A DNA stretch of 64,000 nucleotides from Oscheius dolichura (GCA_932521035.1 OW051497.1:2356001-2420000), one strand, 5' to 3'; positions 1 to 11,954 are shown, counted from the first letter of the stretch. Numbers and translations are program-made. Notes: generated by a model not told the origin, from the letters alone.

Positions 1-685
1 GCTGTTCGGAGTGAAGGACCATCAACTCTTTCATTCTAGCGGAGACGTCATCTGAAGGTGCCATTATTCACAGAGAAGGAGAAATGAAATTGTACCTATG
101 GCTGAATTTCCTCCATGCTTGGCCCATTGGCTGAAACGGGCGGCTCCTCTCTTCTGGAGCTCCGCCATCTTGATGGCTAACTTGCTGAAAAGGAGAGATT
201 GGGTTACTGTAATTCAATTAAAATATACCTGGCAGCTTCAAAGTCAGTAAGAGCTTCATCTAAACTGGGAGACGTGGTGCCGCCTTTAATTATGTCCAAG
301 ATGCGACCAGTGGATTGCGTCTTCTTCTGCCCACGCCCTACCATAATTGGCGGATCTGGAAGTGTGAGAAGTAAGAGCTCGTTATTAAAACTTGAGAGAA
401 TGAAATTATTGCCCCTAGTAGGAGGAAGAAGAACGCATTTGATCAAGAGTACTGAGTGTCTGCGCAAACATGAAAGGGAACAGATGGCCAATAAAGAGAA
501 ATTGCGCGTTTGAGGAAGGAAGCTAACGTCAAGGACGTCGAGACGGCTTCCAAAAAACTTTGAGCAGCCCTTAGTTGGCAGTTCTTACTATTTTAAGCTC
601 ATAGCTTGGAATAAAGAAGGGACTCACCTGGTCTTTCTGCTCCCGCCGAGCGGCGACGATGGCCACCTATGGCGGCGCTCAGCAT
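1..685 (-). CDS. Helical protein of unknown function, N-terminal part (gene runs off left edge)
   Basis: I do not recognise this protein. Four exons on the minus strand keep frame: 628-685, 229-355, 96-184 and 1-51 (cut by the window edge). The introns are 272, 44 and 44 bp, with GT donors at 627, 228 and 95 and acceptors of the CTTCCAG or TTTTCAG type. The protein starts MLSAAIGGHRRRSAGAERP, and a shorter start at MVGRGQKKTQSTGRIL is also possible. After that it is Ala/Glu/Lys-rich and looks alpha-helical (stretches such as DEALTDFEAASKLAIKMAEL and DDVSARMKELMVLHSEQ), possibly a coiled coil. No signal peptide or membrane segment is seen. The C-terminus lies outside the window. The exon chain is convincing; the function is open. 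Confidence 0.75.
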
Positions 686-1847
686 CTGGTACTTGAGTAG
701 TACTTACTTCCTGAAAGCGTAATAATTATGGGGATAGGGGCAAAGAACTCTTCCAAAAAAGCGGGATCAAGAATTAGAGTGCTGAAAAAGTTGGTCTTGT
801 GGGGCCAAAGGGACCTCCAATGAGTTTAGTATAATGACCACCTCTCTAGGAAACGAATGGTTTATGTATAAGAAGGCCATTAGGATGCTCATTGCCCTTA
901 ACATCTCATCCCCGGAAAAGAAGAAGAAAGCGAAGAAGGGCTGCCACTCCCAGTAAGAGCCTAGCAGAAAAAGCCTTGCTATTCCTTTCCAGGCACACAA
1001 ACAATGAGTAAGCCGACAAGAAAAGGACCGCTTTTTTCGGAGAAGGAAAACTGGAAAACTACGTGTTGAGCGGATGATAAAGTTTTATTCCACCCCTCTG
1101 CAAAAACTTGAGGAGGTAAAAAGTAAAATGTCACGCCATGGGAACGGGGTAGCACAGCCCAGCGAATTGAATAAACAGGTAAAGTTACCAGGGAAACTAC
1201 TGATGCGGAAGGGGTCAGAGAATGTGCCAGGAGGAAGGGGGAAAGCCGTCCAAAGAAAGGAAATGACGCTGTAGACGTAAGAACAGAAGAGGAGCCATGC
1301 AATTAACTAAATTGGCTGTAGTTGTGCGACAGATCCGGCCACATGCAGGCAGAGAGAAACAAGTAACACAGGAAAACTCATCATATTTCTCTTTTGCGGC
1401 AGGGGGAGATCTCTCAAGAGCAAACAGTAATCCAAATGAAAATTTATGAAAAACCAGTCAGGCGCGTGTATTCTGACCTAATTTAAATGAATAAATTATG
1501 ATTGATGTAAGAAGTCTTGGAGTACTATTCTCGGAGAGGAAATAAGCACCCCGGGGAATCGGACTAATAGCGCCTTGTCAGAAACCAATGCCGGGGGTGA
1601 TTGTTTCCGGGCTGAATAGCTAATGTTTGCTGTTCTTATCTACTCATTTGAATGGGATTTAAGTCGGGACAATACGTATTACAGGTAGTCGGATCTCTCT
1701 TAAAATAAACGGAAAAGCCGTGACTTATTAACCGTATTGACCGTGGCGAGAGAAAGATATGTGTCCTTGTCATGAGGTAATGAGGTAGAGGGACGCTAGG
1801 GGGACCGTTCGAGGTCACCGATTGCACACAAAGGATGGCCATATGGC
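686..1847. other. Non-coding stretch, purine-rich on the plus strand
   Basis: Upstream region of the minus-strand gene at 1-685. No exon with credible splice sites was found. The plus strand is visibly rich in A and G, as seen upstream of other minus-strand genes here. Confidence 0.4.
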
Positions 1848-2141
1848 ATGCGCACCGCACCCACCGCAGCCCACAGCAAGGTTCACCTTTCACTCGCAGT
1901 CGGTTTCTTTTTGATATTGACCGCAGGCGGAAAGGAGAACCGTGACGACTTAGCCCAATTTCTGGAGGCAAAAACTTGAAAAAAGTGAGGAGGGGATCTC
2001 TTCTAGCTGGTTGCAGGTGAAGGCGGGCTTTCAAAGAACGACTTCGAGGTCTTGACCTCGACTGAACCCTCCAACCCCAATATTGACCCAGAAATGTTAA
2101 ACTCAGTGATCCAAGCAGTTCTAAAGGCTCATTTGCGTTAA
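1848..2141 (+). CDS. Small secreted peptide, unrecognised, 72 aa
   Basis: Two exons, 1848-1941 and 2017-2141, are joined across a 75-bp intron (GTGACG donor, TTGCAG acceptor). The junction phase matches exactly: one base plus GT makes Arg. The peptide starts MRTAPTAAHSK and then has a hydrophobic run VHLSLAVGFFLILTAGG, which looks like a signal peptide with a long n-region. The mature part is short and acidic and ends NSVIQAVLKAHLR followed by TAA. If the intron is retained, the reading frame instead runs RDDLAQFLEAKT and stops at TGA inside the intron, so a second short isoform is possible. No cysteines, so it is not a classic disulfide-rich effector. A neuropeptide precursor is unlikely because no dibasic-flanked repeats are seen. 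The family is unknown. Confidence 0.55.
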
Positions 2142-5100
2142 CCCAGGATATCCTTGTCCCAGTCGACCGGAAATGGTATTCGAGCAGCGAAAGGGGGCGA
2201 GAGGGAGAGTTTCCTTGTGTCAAGGGGTGAATGCCACCTGCGTCTCTCTGAATAATCGAGACAAAAAGGCGGAAGCACGTAGTTTTCTCCCGAGAATAGA
2301 GAAGATGAGGGGTTAGGGTTCTAGGTGAACCTCGGCCGCGAGGACAGGACACAATTAATGGGCTATCCGTGACTCGCTCCGCAACAGCATCCGGTGGTAA
2401 GCTGCGCAGCTGGCAGTCCGCTACTCTCTTCTCTTGCGATTCACCGAATCGATCACAGGAAAGAAATCACATTTAAATTTGGGAGCCATCTGCGTAGGAG
2501 GAAGAGAGACTGAGGAAAAAATGACAGGCTTGGTGGCACGCAAAGCTCTTCTTTTTTCTGTTAGAGGGCTCATTTCGAAAGAGCTTAGAAAGGGTAAGAA
2601 GGAAAATGAGTGAGAGTCAATCCTTCGCCTAATCCCATTGACACGGGCTCTCTGACAGGTTCATAAAACAATGACACCTCGACCGATTGGGGGTTGCTGC
2701 GCACGACAACTGACCTATGTCCGGCCATAAAGCCCCCTTCTCCTCCTGCCACTGGAGGTATAGCAAATCTCTCTCTGAGATCAAAGAGTTATGAGAATGG
2801 AAGATGTGTACACAACACCTACGGGGAGCGTCAGATTTGTAGACAAATACACTGAAGAGGGATATAGAAACTGTTATAACTGCGGTCGAGTTAGGCAGTC
2901 AACCTCAGTGATAACGGAGGTAAGAGGTAAAAATAAACTCCCGTTACTGATAAAGGAAGACTACTCTACCTCCCTCCTCCCTCTTTCTAAATTGCAAAAG
3001 AATGGCTGTCTAATCCACTTAAACCTTAAAAGGAAGCTGACTACCAGCTAAACAAAGCCAGATCTCGCCAGATGGTCAAGCAAAAGGGAAAGGGGAGACG
3101 ACGGTCAAGTGGTGGGATTAGCATTTTGGGACAGTAGCCTAGGGGGGAAAGAAGGTCGCACAATACGATCGATGATGGGTTTTCAACTATTTAAATGAGA
3201 TACCATCTCCACAGGAGGTCGGGCGTGGGGAGAAGGTCAATTTGTGGTTTAGCCCCTGCATAAACAACCTAACCAAGCATGTAGAGATTGGCAGAATCTT
3301 ATATTTATGGTATACTAAGCTTACGGCAATAATATTAGTTTGTTGTCCGCTGGAAGGTGAACAACGGAAGCAGCCGGGGATGCTAGAATGGCGACTGTCG
3401 GCGTATTTTCGCGGAAACCGCAGTACCGCTTACTTGAATCAGCGTCTTACTCATGAATTAAGCCATCGGCAACATCCGGCACCAGTATTTGCCGCTGATT
3501 CAACTTTTCCCAAACTCTTCGCCACCATACTATCCAACAGAAGGGAATAGGAAACCGAAAGATGCAAAGACAAGTGCCTCATTAGCTGACGGGGGAAGAG
3601 TTCCCTATACGTGTGGGGGTTCATGCTGCTCATAACACACGACGTTTTATGAAGTCAGCAAATAAAGCAAATTACGACTCGTATTCAGACATATTTTCCA
3701 GGAAACACAACTTCATATAGGTTCATTGGGTCTATGGGTCATAAAATCTCAAGCATTTCATTTTGTCCATCTATTTTCGACTCGGTCCATTACCATAAAA
3801 GAGAATAATGACTGTCACATTAGCCCCCAAAAAAGTGTACCCTAATGAAATATGGGATACATAACAGAGCTCGCAACCGCCGCACATGGCGGCGTGTTTG
3901 CTCAGAACAGGTGATTTCGTTTGGGGAGGAAACGCCTTGAGCCTTCGGGGGACTACTACTTGTTGCCATTTGTTTGGGAGAAATCTTTAGCTGACACTGT
4001 AACCTATCGTTTTATAGTAAGAAAAGAGGAAGTCTTTTATCAGTTCCCTCTATTATACCAGAAATTTGAGCTTGCTATCGCTTACATCAGTTTGATTCAC
4101 ATTTTTGCCCGAAATGCCGCGAGAAAACCTTTCCTTAACCAAATGTTATCGTCTAGCTTTACAACATATTCACCTTTAACCTGGTCTATCCCATTTAATT
4201 CCAAGAACTCCCCCTAAAATCTTCATTTGTTTGAAATTTTCCCTTATTTGTTGATTGTAGTCCTTTTCATGCAGTGTGTTATCTCCCTATAAATATGCAA
4301 AATTTGTCTATTAGTCGACGCGAATTGAAGCAATTTTTCTGAGTATTGGCCGATATTGGTCTGGGGCTGGTCTCCTCATTGTTGATTCCAACGTTCGTTA
4401 GCTTGGCCTTCATAATTAAAGAGAGAAGAAAATAAAATAAGGTCAAACGTGTATCCCCTCTTAATCGTGACCCTCTTTAAACAAACATTCATTACCCTTT
4501 CAATTAGATCTACCTGCACCGGAGGGCTTTTCTTTTCCCTTCGGCTGCAGAAAAAAAAGGGGGGATCCCTCGTCTCCGGGGCTCTAAAAACCTCGAATAA
4601 AAGTTTTGATCTTTGTTACGGCGGATCCCTCATCCATTTCACCAAACAACATGTTACACCTTTCCGAATTCAAACCATTTGGTCAACTGGTCCACATTTC
4701 TCCCAGATTTACGTCAAGAATTGCGTACTTGAGATTTTGATGGGGTCTATTTTGACAAACGGATGTTGCAACCTTTCTATTGCTTTCATTTGTCACCTGC
4801 GGATGCTTTGATTTATACATTGGAGAGAAATCTGGAGCCATGTACACAAAACAGCCATTTGGCTGCCCGAAAGCTGTCCGGACGACGATTTTACCCGCGA
4901 AAAAAGCTTTTGACATTTGACCTCGAATCCAATAACAACTTTATTTGAAAAACACTTTACTTTTCTGATGGTTAACCTACTTTGATCAACTCGAAAATAC
5001 TGGAATATTCTCGTGTTACTCAGCGGAAATCGGAAGAAAAGAAGGTGCTCACAAATTTTAGTGGAATGATCGAATAGTTTCTTGTAAATGATGTTTTCCG

Positions 5101-6653
5101 GTAATGTGCATGTGCCCCAGAAGGTTCCTTTAATACTTCCCCGAAACTCTACTGACTATGATCTTTCCCCTTTATTGTTCCGTATCTCGAATAATCGCCC
5201 TGAATGGGCTCTGTTGCAAAAGGGTGTGAAAGAGACTCTAATTGAACAAACGGCCTTTTCTTCCCTTTTTTATATTATGCAGATGGCTGTATTGCACCCG
5301 TTCGGATCTCCTCCGGAAAGGAAGAAATGCCCTTTCTCTCAGCTGCAGTTCATTTTACTCCCTCTCTTCTATGTCAGATCTTCTTCCCTCTTCAAAAAAG
5401 GACTTGTACTTTTCAGGTAGCTCACATTGATGTATTAGTGCAAACTTGGAAAAAGCTGGATCCCGAGCGAGAGGTATCACAAGATGTCGGTGAGTCTTAC
5501 CTTGGTAACACAACAATTATCGAATAAGCGTAAAGCGCCATTAGCCATAAATTTCCAAAAACAGAGCGTTGCTTGTCACCACCTCTCCCCTCCAATCTGC
5601 CACCCTCTCGATTTGACAAACTCTTTGTTGTTTCTCCTTCCTCCACATGGTTTATAGCACAAATTTGGTCAAAAGATGGGGGAGTGACCCAGTATGCGAA
5701 CAATGTGTCCATCGCCTGTTCGTTTTTCGGCATAGCTTTGCCTATTCGTTTTTGTTACGCGCTATGACGTGGTTTCTATCCCTATACATGACAATACTAA
5801 CCAGGAAGGGTTTCAAACCTTGTTATGGCCTTGGCTTTTGCTCTTTCCTTTAGGAGATCTTTAGAATTACAATCCAATCTTGTGCCTAAAACAGTCCTTA
5901 TATTCCCATAGTCCCTCTAATTTCCTCAAGAGCCTTCCAGAAAGGAAAAAAGAAAGAAGTCTTAAATTACGAGCAGTTTTCTATAACCATGCCTTCTCTT
6001 CTTGATTGGTAGCATAGGACTGACACAGAGAATCATTGAATCCTTGAGAAGATGTTGGAACTCTTGAGTAAATGACAGGAGCCAAATGATCCTCTGGATA
6101 TCAATTTACCGTAGGGTATTTTAAAGATATCGGTTGTTTCCCATAATTGGAAATTGGTCAACCTGTAAGCCCCCTCGTTTATTACCACCAGCTGAAGACA
6201 TCCGCGGTGAGAGCCCGACAATCGTTAAACAGCTCAAATCACGCCATATCTGTCTCTGTTTTCTATTCTCCCCTGCTTCGCGCCGGTCGTCTTGTCCTAA
6301 TACAGATCAATACAATCTCATCTACTCCCCACCCCTGGTTATTCTTCTTCGTTTTTCTTTTAATGGTCAACAGTCCCCCTCGGTCGTTTTTACCATCGTC
6401 GTAAAAATTCATGAAGCCACACTTTCTGAAAGCACACACACTGTTTGTTTTTCTTTTGTCATGCATTTACTGGGAATCATTTCTCCCCAATTATCTCCGA
6501 AATCACGCTACCTGGGCAGTGTCTCCCCTTTCTCAGTGTTTATCCCTCTATTTTTTCGATAATATAGCCGTGATTGACGTCCGCGGCGTGAGAACTTTTG
6601 TAGTCTGCCTCAAGCAAAAGCAGTCATTCTTAATTCAGTCTCTATTGCTTCAG
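2142..6653. other. Mostly non-coding; pyrimidine-rich on plus strand from about 4.0 kb
   Basis: Two weak exon candidates lie here. At 2791-2919 an open frame starts MRMEDVYTTPTGSVRFVD and ends at a good GAG|GTAAGA donor. At 3886-3910 a short ATG exon (MAACLLRT plus one base) ends at ACAG|GTGATT. Its phase does not fit the exon at 6654 in the frame I prefer, so it may be a 5' leader or an unrelated site. From about 4.0 to 6.6 kb the plus strand is strongly C/T-rich, consistent with an intron or outron of the plus-strand gene that follows. No other supported gene. Confidence 0.35.
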
Positions 6654-8477
6654 ATCAACCGACGGAAAATGAGGATCTTCCGCCGGACACCTACTCCCAT
6701 TCCAACTGAACATCCACCCGACATGCCAGAGCCAGAGGTGCCCTCCTTGAGCCTGATCTTTTGGGAAGCACGTGGTTTAGGTCGCCTCGGGACCGGAGAT
6801 AACCCCTGCCCCTCTTCCGGAATGCAGTACAAGCCAGGCTCCAGCTCATCCTCATCCTTCCCGATCCCGGCGTGGTGGAATCTTTCGCGTGGTTGACTGG
6901 TTTCGACGTCTAGTGAGTTTCTTCTCTTAATTGGGCATTGCTAATGCCACGAAACTGCACTTGCGCACATCTCCCCATCTTTTTTTCACATGCGGTCAAT
7001 TTTCTCTACGGAGGCTTGAAGGATGGGGAAAAGGGGGTGGGGGAAGAGGAGACAGGGAGTAGGAGGAGGAGGATCCCCCTCCCTCCCCCATACAAACACA
7101 CACATTCTTCCCATTTCTCTTCTCTGTGTCGGTTTGAATTATAGCCGTCCCTCTTCGCAGGGTGGTCGTATGTCTGGTAGCGAAGCAGCTGATTGCCCAT
7201 CCAGCTTTCTCTTTGCTATTTCGGTTTTTACCCTCAGCCTGCATGTACCGGATCCAATGACGTCTATAGAAAAGGTGATTTTTTCCTCTCTTTAATTAGC
7301 ATGCCGTAAGAGAAGACAACAACATCCGTTGAATTCTAAAAAAATCCCCAATATGACGTTTTACCAGAAATAAGAAAAGAATTAGCCGCGGAGAATAAGG
7401 TAACTCCCCCTCCCGGCTCCCCCAGAAGGAAGTTATTGAAAGCAGAGGGATTTACCCACACGCCCGAGGGACACTCAATATCCTCCCGTTGACGTATCCG
7501 AGTGACCGCCGGATCGGATTTTCTCCAGGGTTCCCTCATACCTTTAGTCCTCGTCGCCCCTTCCTCCTCCTGCGGTTGACATGCCTTCAACAACGTTGAC
7601 AGTTGTTGTTAATTCAACAGCGCCTTTCATTCTGTCTGCTATAATATTGGTACGTAATTTTTGATAGATTGCTATTGCGATCGCATTGTCGGAAAGGGGG
7701 CACTCATTTGCCAGCTCCATAGTGTAAGGGGATAATAAACAAAGTCTTAGGCGAAGGACGCGGCCAGAAACAGACTCTTTATAATAGTTTTTTGAGAGGG
7801 GGGAAGATAAAGAGCTCTCGGATGTCTTTGAACATCAGTATTGCATCCGTTTTCTTGATCAAAAATAAGCAGGGTAAAAAATAACCGGTCAGGATCGTTC
7901 AGTCAAAATAAGGTAGCTAGGCAGAAAAGTCAGGATTTTATAAAAACTTTGCAGCAAAATGGGTGCTTCCTAGCTTGAAACTCACTAATTTTGCGACCTG
8001 CTTCATGCATAATATTTCCCATTGGCACTGCGTTTTGTACAGGGCCTTTGACCCCGCCCACACACTATTTTATTGCAATGCTTTTTTTCCGGTAAAAGCA
8101 ATGATCCAAAACAGCCAATATTTATTTGCACTCGCCCCTCGTTTTACTGCAATCCTTATCACAGACGTCTATAAGTTTGCCCACCGCTCGAAAACGCTGC
8201 CTAACCTTTTTTATCCATAGGAATTGATGTCCCAAGCCTGTGTTAGTTCTTCCTTATTTTCTTAAAAGTTTCTTTCCAGTTTGACAACCACAACGAGACA
8301 AAGCGGCACGGAGCAAGTCATGGCGAGAGCCAGGAATCTGCCAAATTCGAAAGGGAGCTGGACACAATCCCGGAGGAATCGGAGACGGAAGATGAGCCCC
8401 CCGTCAAGCCAAGCGAGCACTCCAAGACGGTTTACTACAATATCCCCGCTGTTGTCATCAATGATGCTACCATCTGA
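6654..8477 (+). CDS. Small hydrophobic protein with two predicted membrane segments, 195 aa, unrecognised
   Basis: Six exons keep frame: 6654-6737 (start ATG at 6669), 6781-6912, 7161-7274, 7529-7574, 7621-7649 and 8280-8477, ending at TGA. Introns are 43, 248, 254, 46 and 630 bp. The CTTCAG at 6653 sits only 15 bases before the ATG, as expected for a trans-splice acceptor. The N-terminus is Pro-rich and basic (MRIFRRTPTPIPTEHPPDM) and ends RRGGIFRVVDWFRRL. Two hydrophobic stretches follow (FLFAISVFTLSLHV, and LIPLVLVAPSSSCAPFILSA continuing IILF across an exon junction). The tail is hydrophilic and acidic and ends TVYYNIPAVVINDATI. I do not recognise the family. The last three exons are the most secure. 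The third exon is open in only one frame but looks less protein-like. Confidence 0.55.
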
Positions 8478-8703
8478 AAACCGGTGATTTTCACTGTGAT
8501 CTCTGCTAAACGTAGTGTTCTGTTTAGTCATTGGGTTTTTGTGATATCCCTTAACATAATCTGTGGATCGTTTTAAGAATAAACTTATCTGGGCTCCTCT
8601 TGTCCATTTGACACCGAGCGGAACCCCTATGATGTAAACAAGGAACAAGTGGCAATTGACAGCAGGAGGAGGATATAGCTCACTGGTAGGGCGATCCATT
8701 AGC

Positions 8704-8955
8704 ATGCTCCGCGGGGGACTGCGAAGAGTAGAGGCTAATTATGGCCGAGACAAGATAAATGGTTTCAACAGCTTCGAACAATGGAAATACTCTAGCAAGG
8801 CTCCTGAACTTCTCTTTTCAAACAATTTTATGGAGGACGAAGAAAAAGACGAGGCTCCCTTTCAATCGAACTTTTTATTCGATCCTTCAAGAAGACTTTC
8901 TTGTTCCGTACCTGGCGCAGAAGTCTTGTACGATGTCTGTAGCAGCTTGAAATAA
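8704..8955 (+). CDS. Possible small single-exon gene, 83 aa
   Basis: An uninterrupted frame starts MLRGGLRRVEANYGRDK, continues with a Glu/Asp-rich middle (NNFMEDEEKDEAPFQSN) and ends AEVLYDVCSSLK then TAA. The codon pattern and purine-loaded sense strand look coding. It begins 226 bp after the stop of the preceding plus-strand gene and has no obvious splice sites. It could be an independent short gene, a missed terminal exon, or chance. No family recognised. Confidence 0.35.
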   Translation: MLRGGLRRVEANYGRDKINGFNSFEQWKYSSKAPELLFSNNFMEDEEKDEAPFQSNFLFDPSRRLSCSVPGAEVLYDVCSSLK

Positions 8956-9159
8956 CTTCTGTTAGTCTCTAATTATCAGATAGACAGATACCGATAGTTG
9001 AAAACTGTATTTTACTCGCTTTCTGAGATTTGCAACGTCTCGCATTAGTGGCAGATTCTACGTGAGGAACAAATTTTACAAAATATGTCATGTTTGTCCA
9101 AAGGAAGGTCAAAGGGGGCATTGTTCAAGGAAGAAGCTTTAGGGTATCGTTTATACAAT

Positions 9160-11326
9160 TTATTCCTTAAATTTATCACTAACGAAGAAGCCGTTAGAAT
9201 GCGCATTAAGACTGATCACCTCTTTTCCACAAGGAATAAAGAGATTGGTGTTTGCTGGTAGCCGCTTGAATTCTGAAGTCGGGATTACACTTCGTTCGAT
9301 CCAGAGAGGATCGTCCCATTTATAGCTGGAAGGAGGTACGATAAGTCCAAAGAAAAGCTACCCGTAAGCATTATCAGCGTATCTCGGGTCTTCTTCTTCT
9401 TCGCCTCCGTCTTCAACAAAACGGCGTTGAGAAACTTCACAATGAGTGGAATTTGCCCTTTTGATAGTAACCAGAGGGAATCCCATTTGCAGTGTCCACT
9501 GATAACCAAAATGGGTGATATTCAACTGTTTTCCATCAGGACCGAGCTGGTCGGCTGTAATGACCTTATCCAATTCAGAAAATAAGTCGTCTTGCTCCAC
9601 ATTTTGGCATGCATACTTTTTGAGGTAGTTCTTGAAATGGTATTATATTCGCCGCAAAAAGACCTACCCGAATTCCATGGTCGAACTTTTCCTCTCCCAT
9701 AACCTTGCTGATCATCTTCAGTATCGCACTTCGTTTACTGTACGTAATAGAACCGAAAATGTTCTTCATGTCGTTTTTCGTTGTTTTTGTAATATTTGAA
9801 CAATTGGATGGCTACTACGACGAGCGTCATTCAGGAAAAGTGAGGAATGAGATAAACTGAGTAGAATTGATACGAGTGGGTTCTTTTTGTATTTTCCGTC
9901 TTCAATAAACTCTACTGTTTTTATGCTCAAAAAGCTGGCGAAGCCTTCATTGAGGTATAGTTGATCCCACCTGTGGAAAAGAGAATAACTCTATGAACAA
10001 GATCGAAACCAACCATTTCATAGTGACCAAGTTTCCAAACCACTGGTGAACTAACTCGTGGGCAATGAGGCTTGCTGATGCGAAGTCACCACCTAATAAC
10101 CCACCCACCTGATAATATATCAATCCTCAGTTTTCCATGGCACCGCCAAATTCTTCTGCAGCTACCATATCTAAAACGTTATTTGGTGGAAGCATTAAGA
10201 TTTTTAAACAATACCCATTTTAGGTAGGGGGATAGGAATTCCCAAGTATTCTTCAAACCCTTCAATACATTGTATAGAGTATTTCAAGGCAATAGGCCCA
10301 TTTTTTTGATGAGGTGAAGCATAGACTCGCACCTGAAGTTTCTTTTTAAATACTGAAAGAAGAGCTTGCTCTCATTCCTCTGTTGGTGTATCCTTCATAA
10401 TGGGTGAAATTGAAAACTCCAATAGCCAGTAGGTAGCTAGACACGACGGGGGTTGTCTCGAAAGAAGTCTTCTTCCAATTCTTCTTATCTGAGTAATTAT
10501 GCCTAACAATTCATTTCATGACTATATCTTACTCTTCCGTCCCGATCTCCTTCTGATTCGACACAGCTTCAGTCTCCTTCGGATGAATGATCTGAAGATC
10601 CCAGGTTGCCTTGTACGCCGGCTCGTCGAAACAGGGGACCATTTGTCTTGCATAAGTTGGTTGCATGTGGGTAATAGCCGCGAATAGGGTTCGGTTATCC
10701 ACACTTGAATATTTTGAAGTATAGTCCTTCTCCTATTCCTCTGCCCATTCTACCTTCAAAAACAATCTAAAGATTTCTATTTCATATTGTAAATTACCGA
10801 TATACTTGTAGGCGATGTTCCCCTGCGGATATCGTTCCTGTGTGGATCGTCAGCTTCTCCACACGGTTATCTGCTGTGTTCTTTACTTTCCGCACTTTTT
10901 CGTTTTGTTCCGAAAGAAAGGTATGCGTCACAGTTAAATTTTTCTGATTCAGAACAATTTCCTGGGCAGGCACCTTGTTCTTGACGGTAATGTCTACCTA
11001 AAGTATTGCTGTACAAAGGTCAGAGATCGCACTTACCATTCTTTCAAAGGTGAACTTTTGCGAGTCCTCAATTACAGTACCATAATCGGGCAGGTAAACT
11101 TTAATTGTGAGGTTGTAATGAACTGAATTATGTTTTTCCTGCCTTCCATTCCACTACCTGGAGTGATCCTTCGGTAGTCTGACTTCCTCAATCAAAGGGA
11201 TAGACTCGTCTTCAGCAGGGCCTCTGTAACCAAAGGGAGCGGTTCCAAATTGTTCAAATCCGTGCGGACCAATGCGGATTGATGGAATAACAGGACAGAG
11301 AGGAAAGGCCACAGAGTGCCCAGCAT
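9160..11326 (-). pseudogene. M1 zinc aminopeptidase pseudogene, C-terminal domain missing
   Basis: M1 family hallmarks are obvious in order on the minus strand. They are a signal-peptide-like start MLGTLWPFLSVLLFHQS (11326), N-terminal domain pieces (EEVRLPKDHS, HYNLTIKVYLPDYG), PTYARQMVPCFDEPAYKATW, a GAMEN motif, the zinc site HELVH at 10046-10060 with the downstream [27 protein letters not shown], and GYQWTLQMGFPLV. It is broken in several ways. The Trp codon after GAMEN is TGA (10127-10129). One 43-bp intron (10333-10375) begins AT instead of GT. Reading phase fails across the next two upstream exon junctions and between the signal peptide and the mature part. The frame ends at TAA 9160, just after the catalytic domain, so the usual C-terminal helical domain is absent. 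The intact relative would be a membrane-anchored or secreted aminopeptidase. This copy is very unlikely to make an active enzyme. Confidence 0.9.
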
Positions 11327-11670
11327 GGCTGAGTTGGACTACAAAAATGGTATGGTTTCCATGTTTTAAAGGCCTGCACTTGGAAGAAAGAATGAATCAG
11401 TTCAATATCGTTTCTTGCCAAACTTTCTTTTGGTTGTTTTGTTTCGGCATGCTTTTGTGAAAAACAGAAAGCCTGGAAGCTTTAGTCGAACTATTCAGGA
11501 AGCTAGCTTCTTTTTGAAGAACCGGGCTTGCTACGTATAGTGAGCAGAGATCTGGCGGTAAGAAAGATATAAGTTACTGTCACTTGTCATCTTTCAAAAT
11601 GTTTTTCATAGAGCACATTGAAACATCCTGTCTGCGGCTGCTGCATTTTTCCCAGGGGTAAACGGACAAC

Positions 11671-11678
11671 TATAAAAG
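11671..11678 (+). promoter_or_regulatory. TATA box of the cysteine-rich peptide gene
   Basis: The sequence TATAAAAG lies 32 bp upstream of the ATG at 11710, with no splice acceptor in between. This implies a very short 5' leader and direct promoter-driven expression, unlike most genes here, which have a splice acceptor just before the start codon. Confidence 0.65.
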
Positions 11679-11709
11679 TCGCCAGCTTCGATTGAATAAG
11701 CATTCCAAC

Positions 11710-11954
11710 ATGAAGCTGCTTCTCGTCTTTATGGTAAGTCTCCTTTATCGTTTCCATTCTTCCTTGAGCTTCAGCTTTTCTTGATGTTCACGACTGTTTC
11801 CTGCCATAACAATGCAAAGGGAAAGAAGTGTTGGACTGACGCTGACTGTACCAAGAAAGCTGGAGGAAAGTGTTATACCGAACCGTGCGGAAAATACGTC
11901 TGTCGTTGGTGTGAGTACCCAAAAGCTGGCAAGCGCAGTATCTATGTGAAGTGA
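11710..11954 (+). CDS. Secreted cysteine-rich peptide, 67 aa
   Basis: Two exons (11710-11733, 11775-11954) flank a 41-bp intron. The signal peptide is MKLLLVFMLFLMFTTVSC, followed by a basic mature peptide of about 50 residues. It has six cysteines after the leader, spaced C-x4-C-x7-C-x4-C-x4-C-x2-C (segments KKCWTDADCTKKAGGKC and PCGKYVCRWCEY). The spacing recalls small disulfide-rich secreted peptides (defensin-like or knottin-like), but it does not match a family I can name with confidence. The final residues read through a GTGAGT that could act as a donor; splicing there would also give an immediate stop, so the peptide ends near WC either way. A strong TATA box lies 32 bp upstream. Likely role: extracellular, perhaps immune or cuticle-related; this is inference. 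Confidence 0.75.

Noticed and set aside
1636..2352. 238-codon open frame on the minus strand
   Set aside because: It overlaps the plus-strand small secreted gene, has no splice signals or recognisable motifs, and a composition (Arg, Ser, Leu, Pro) typical of an antisense shadow.
4683..4948. Overlapping frames on both strands near 4.8 kb that each look partly coding
   Set aside because: Both strands give plausible short peptides (for example GEKSGAMYTKQPFGCPKA on the plus strand, MSKAFFAGKIVVRTAFG on the minus), but neither connects to other exons.
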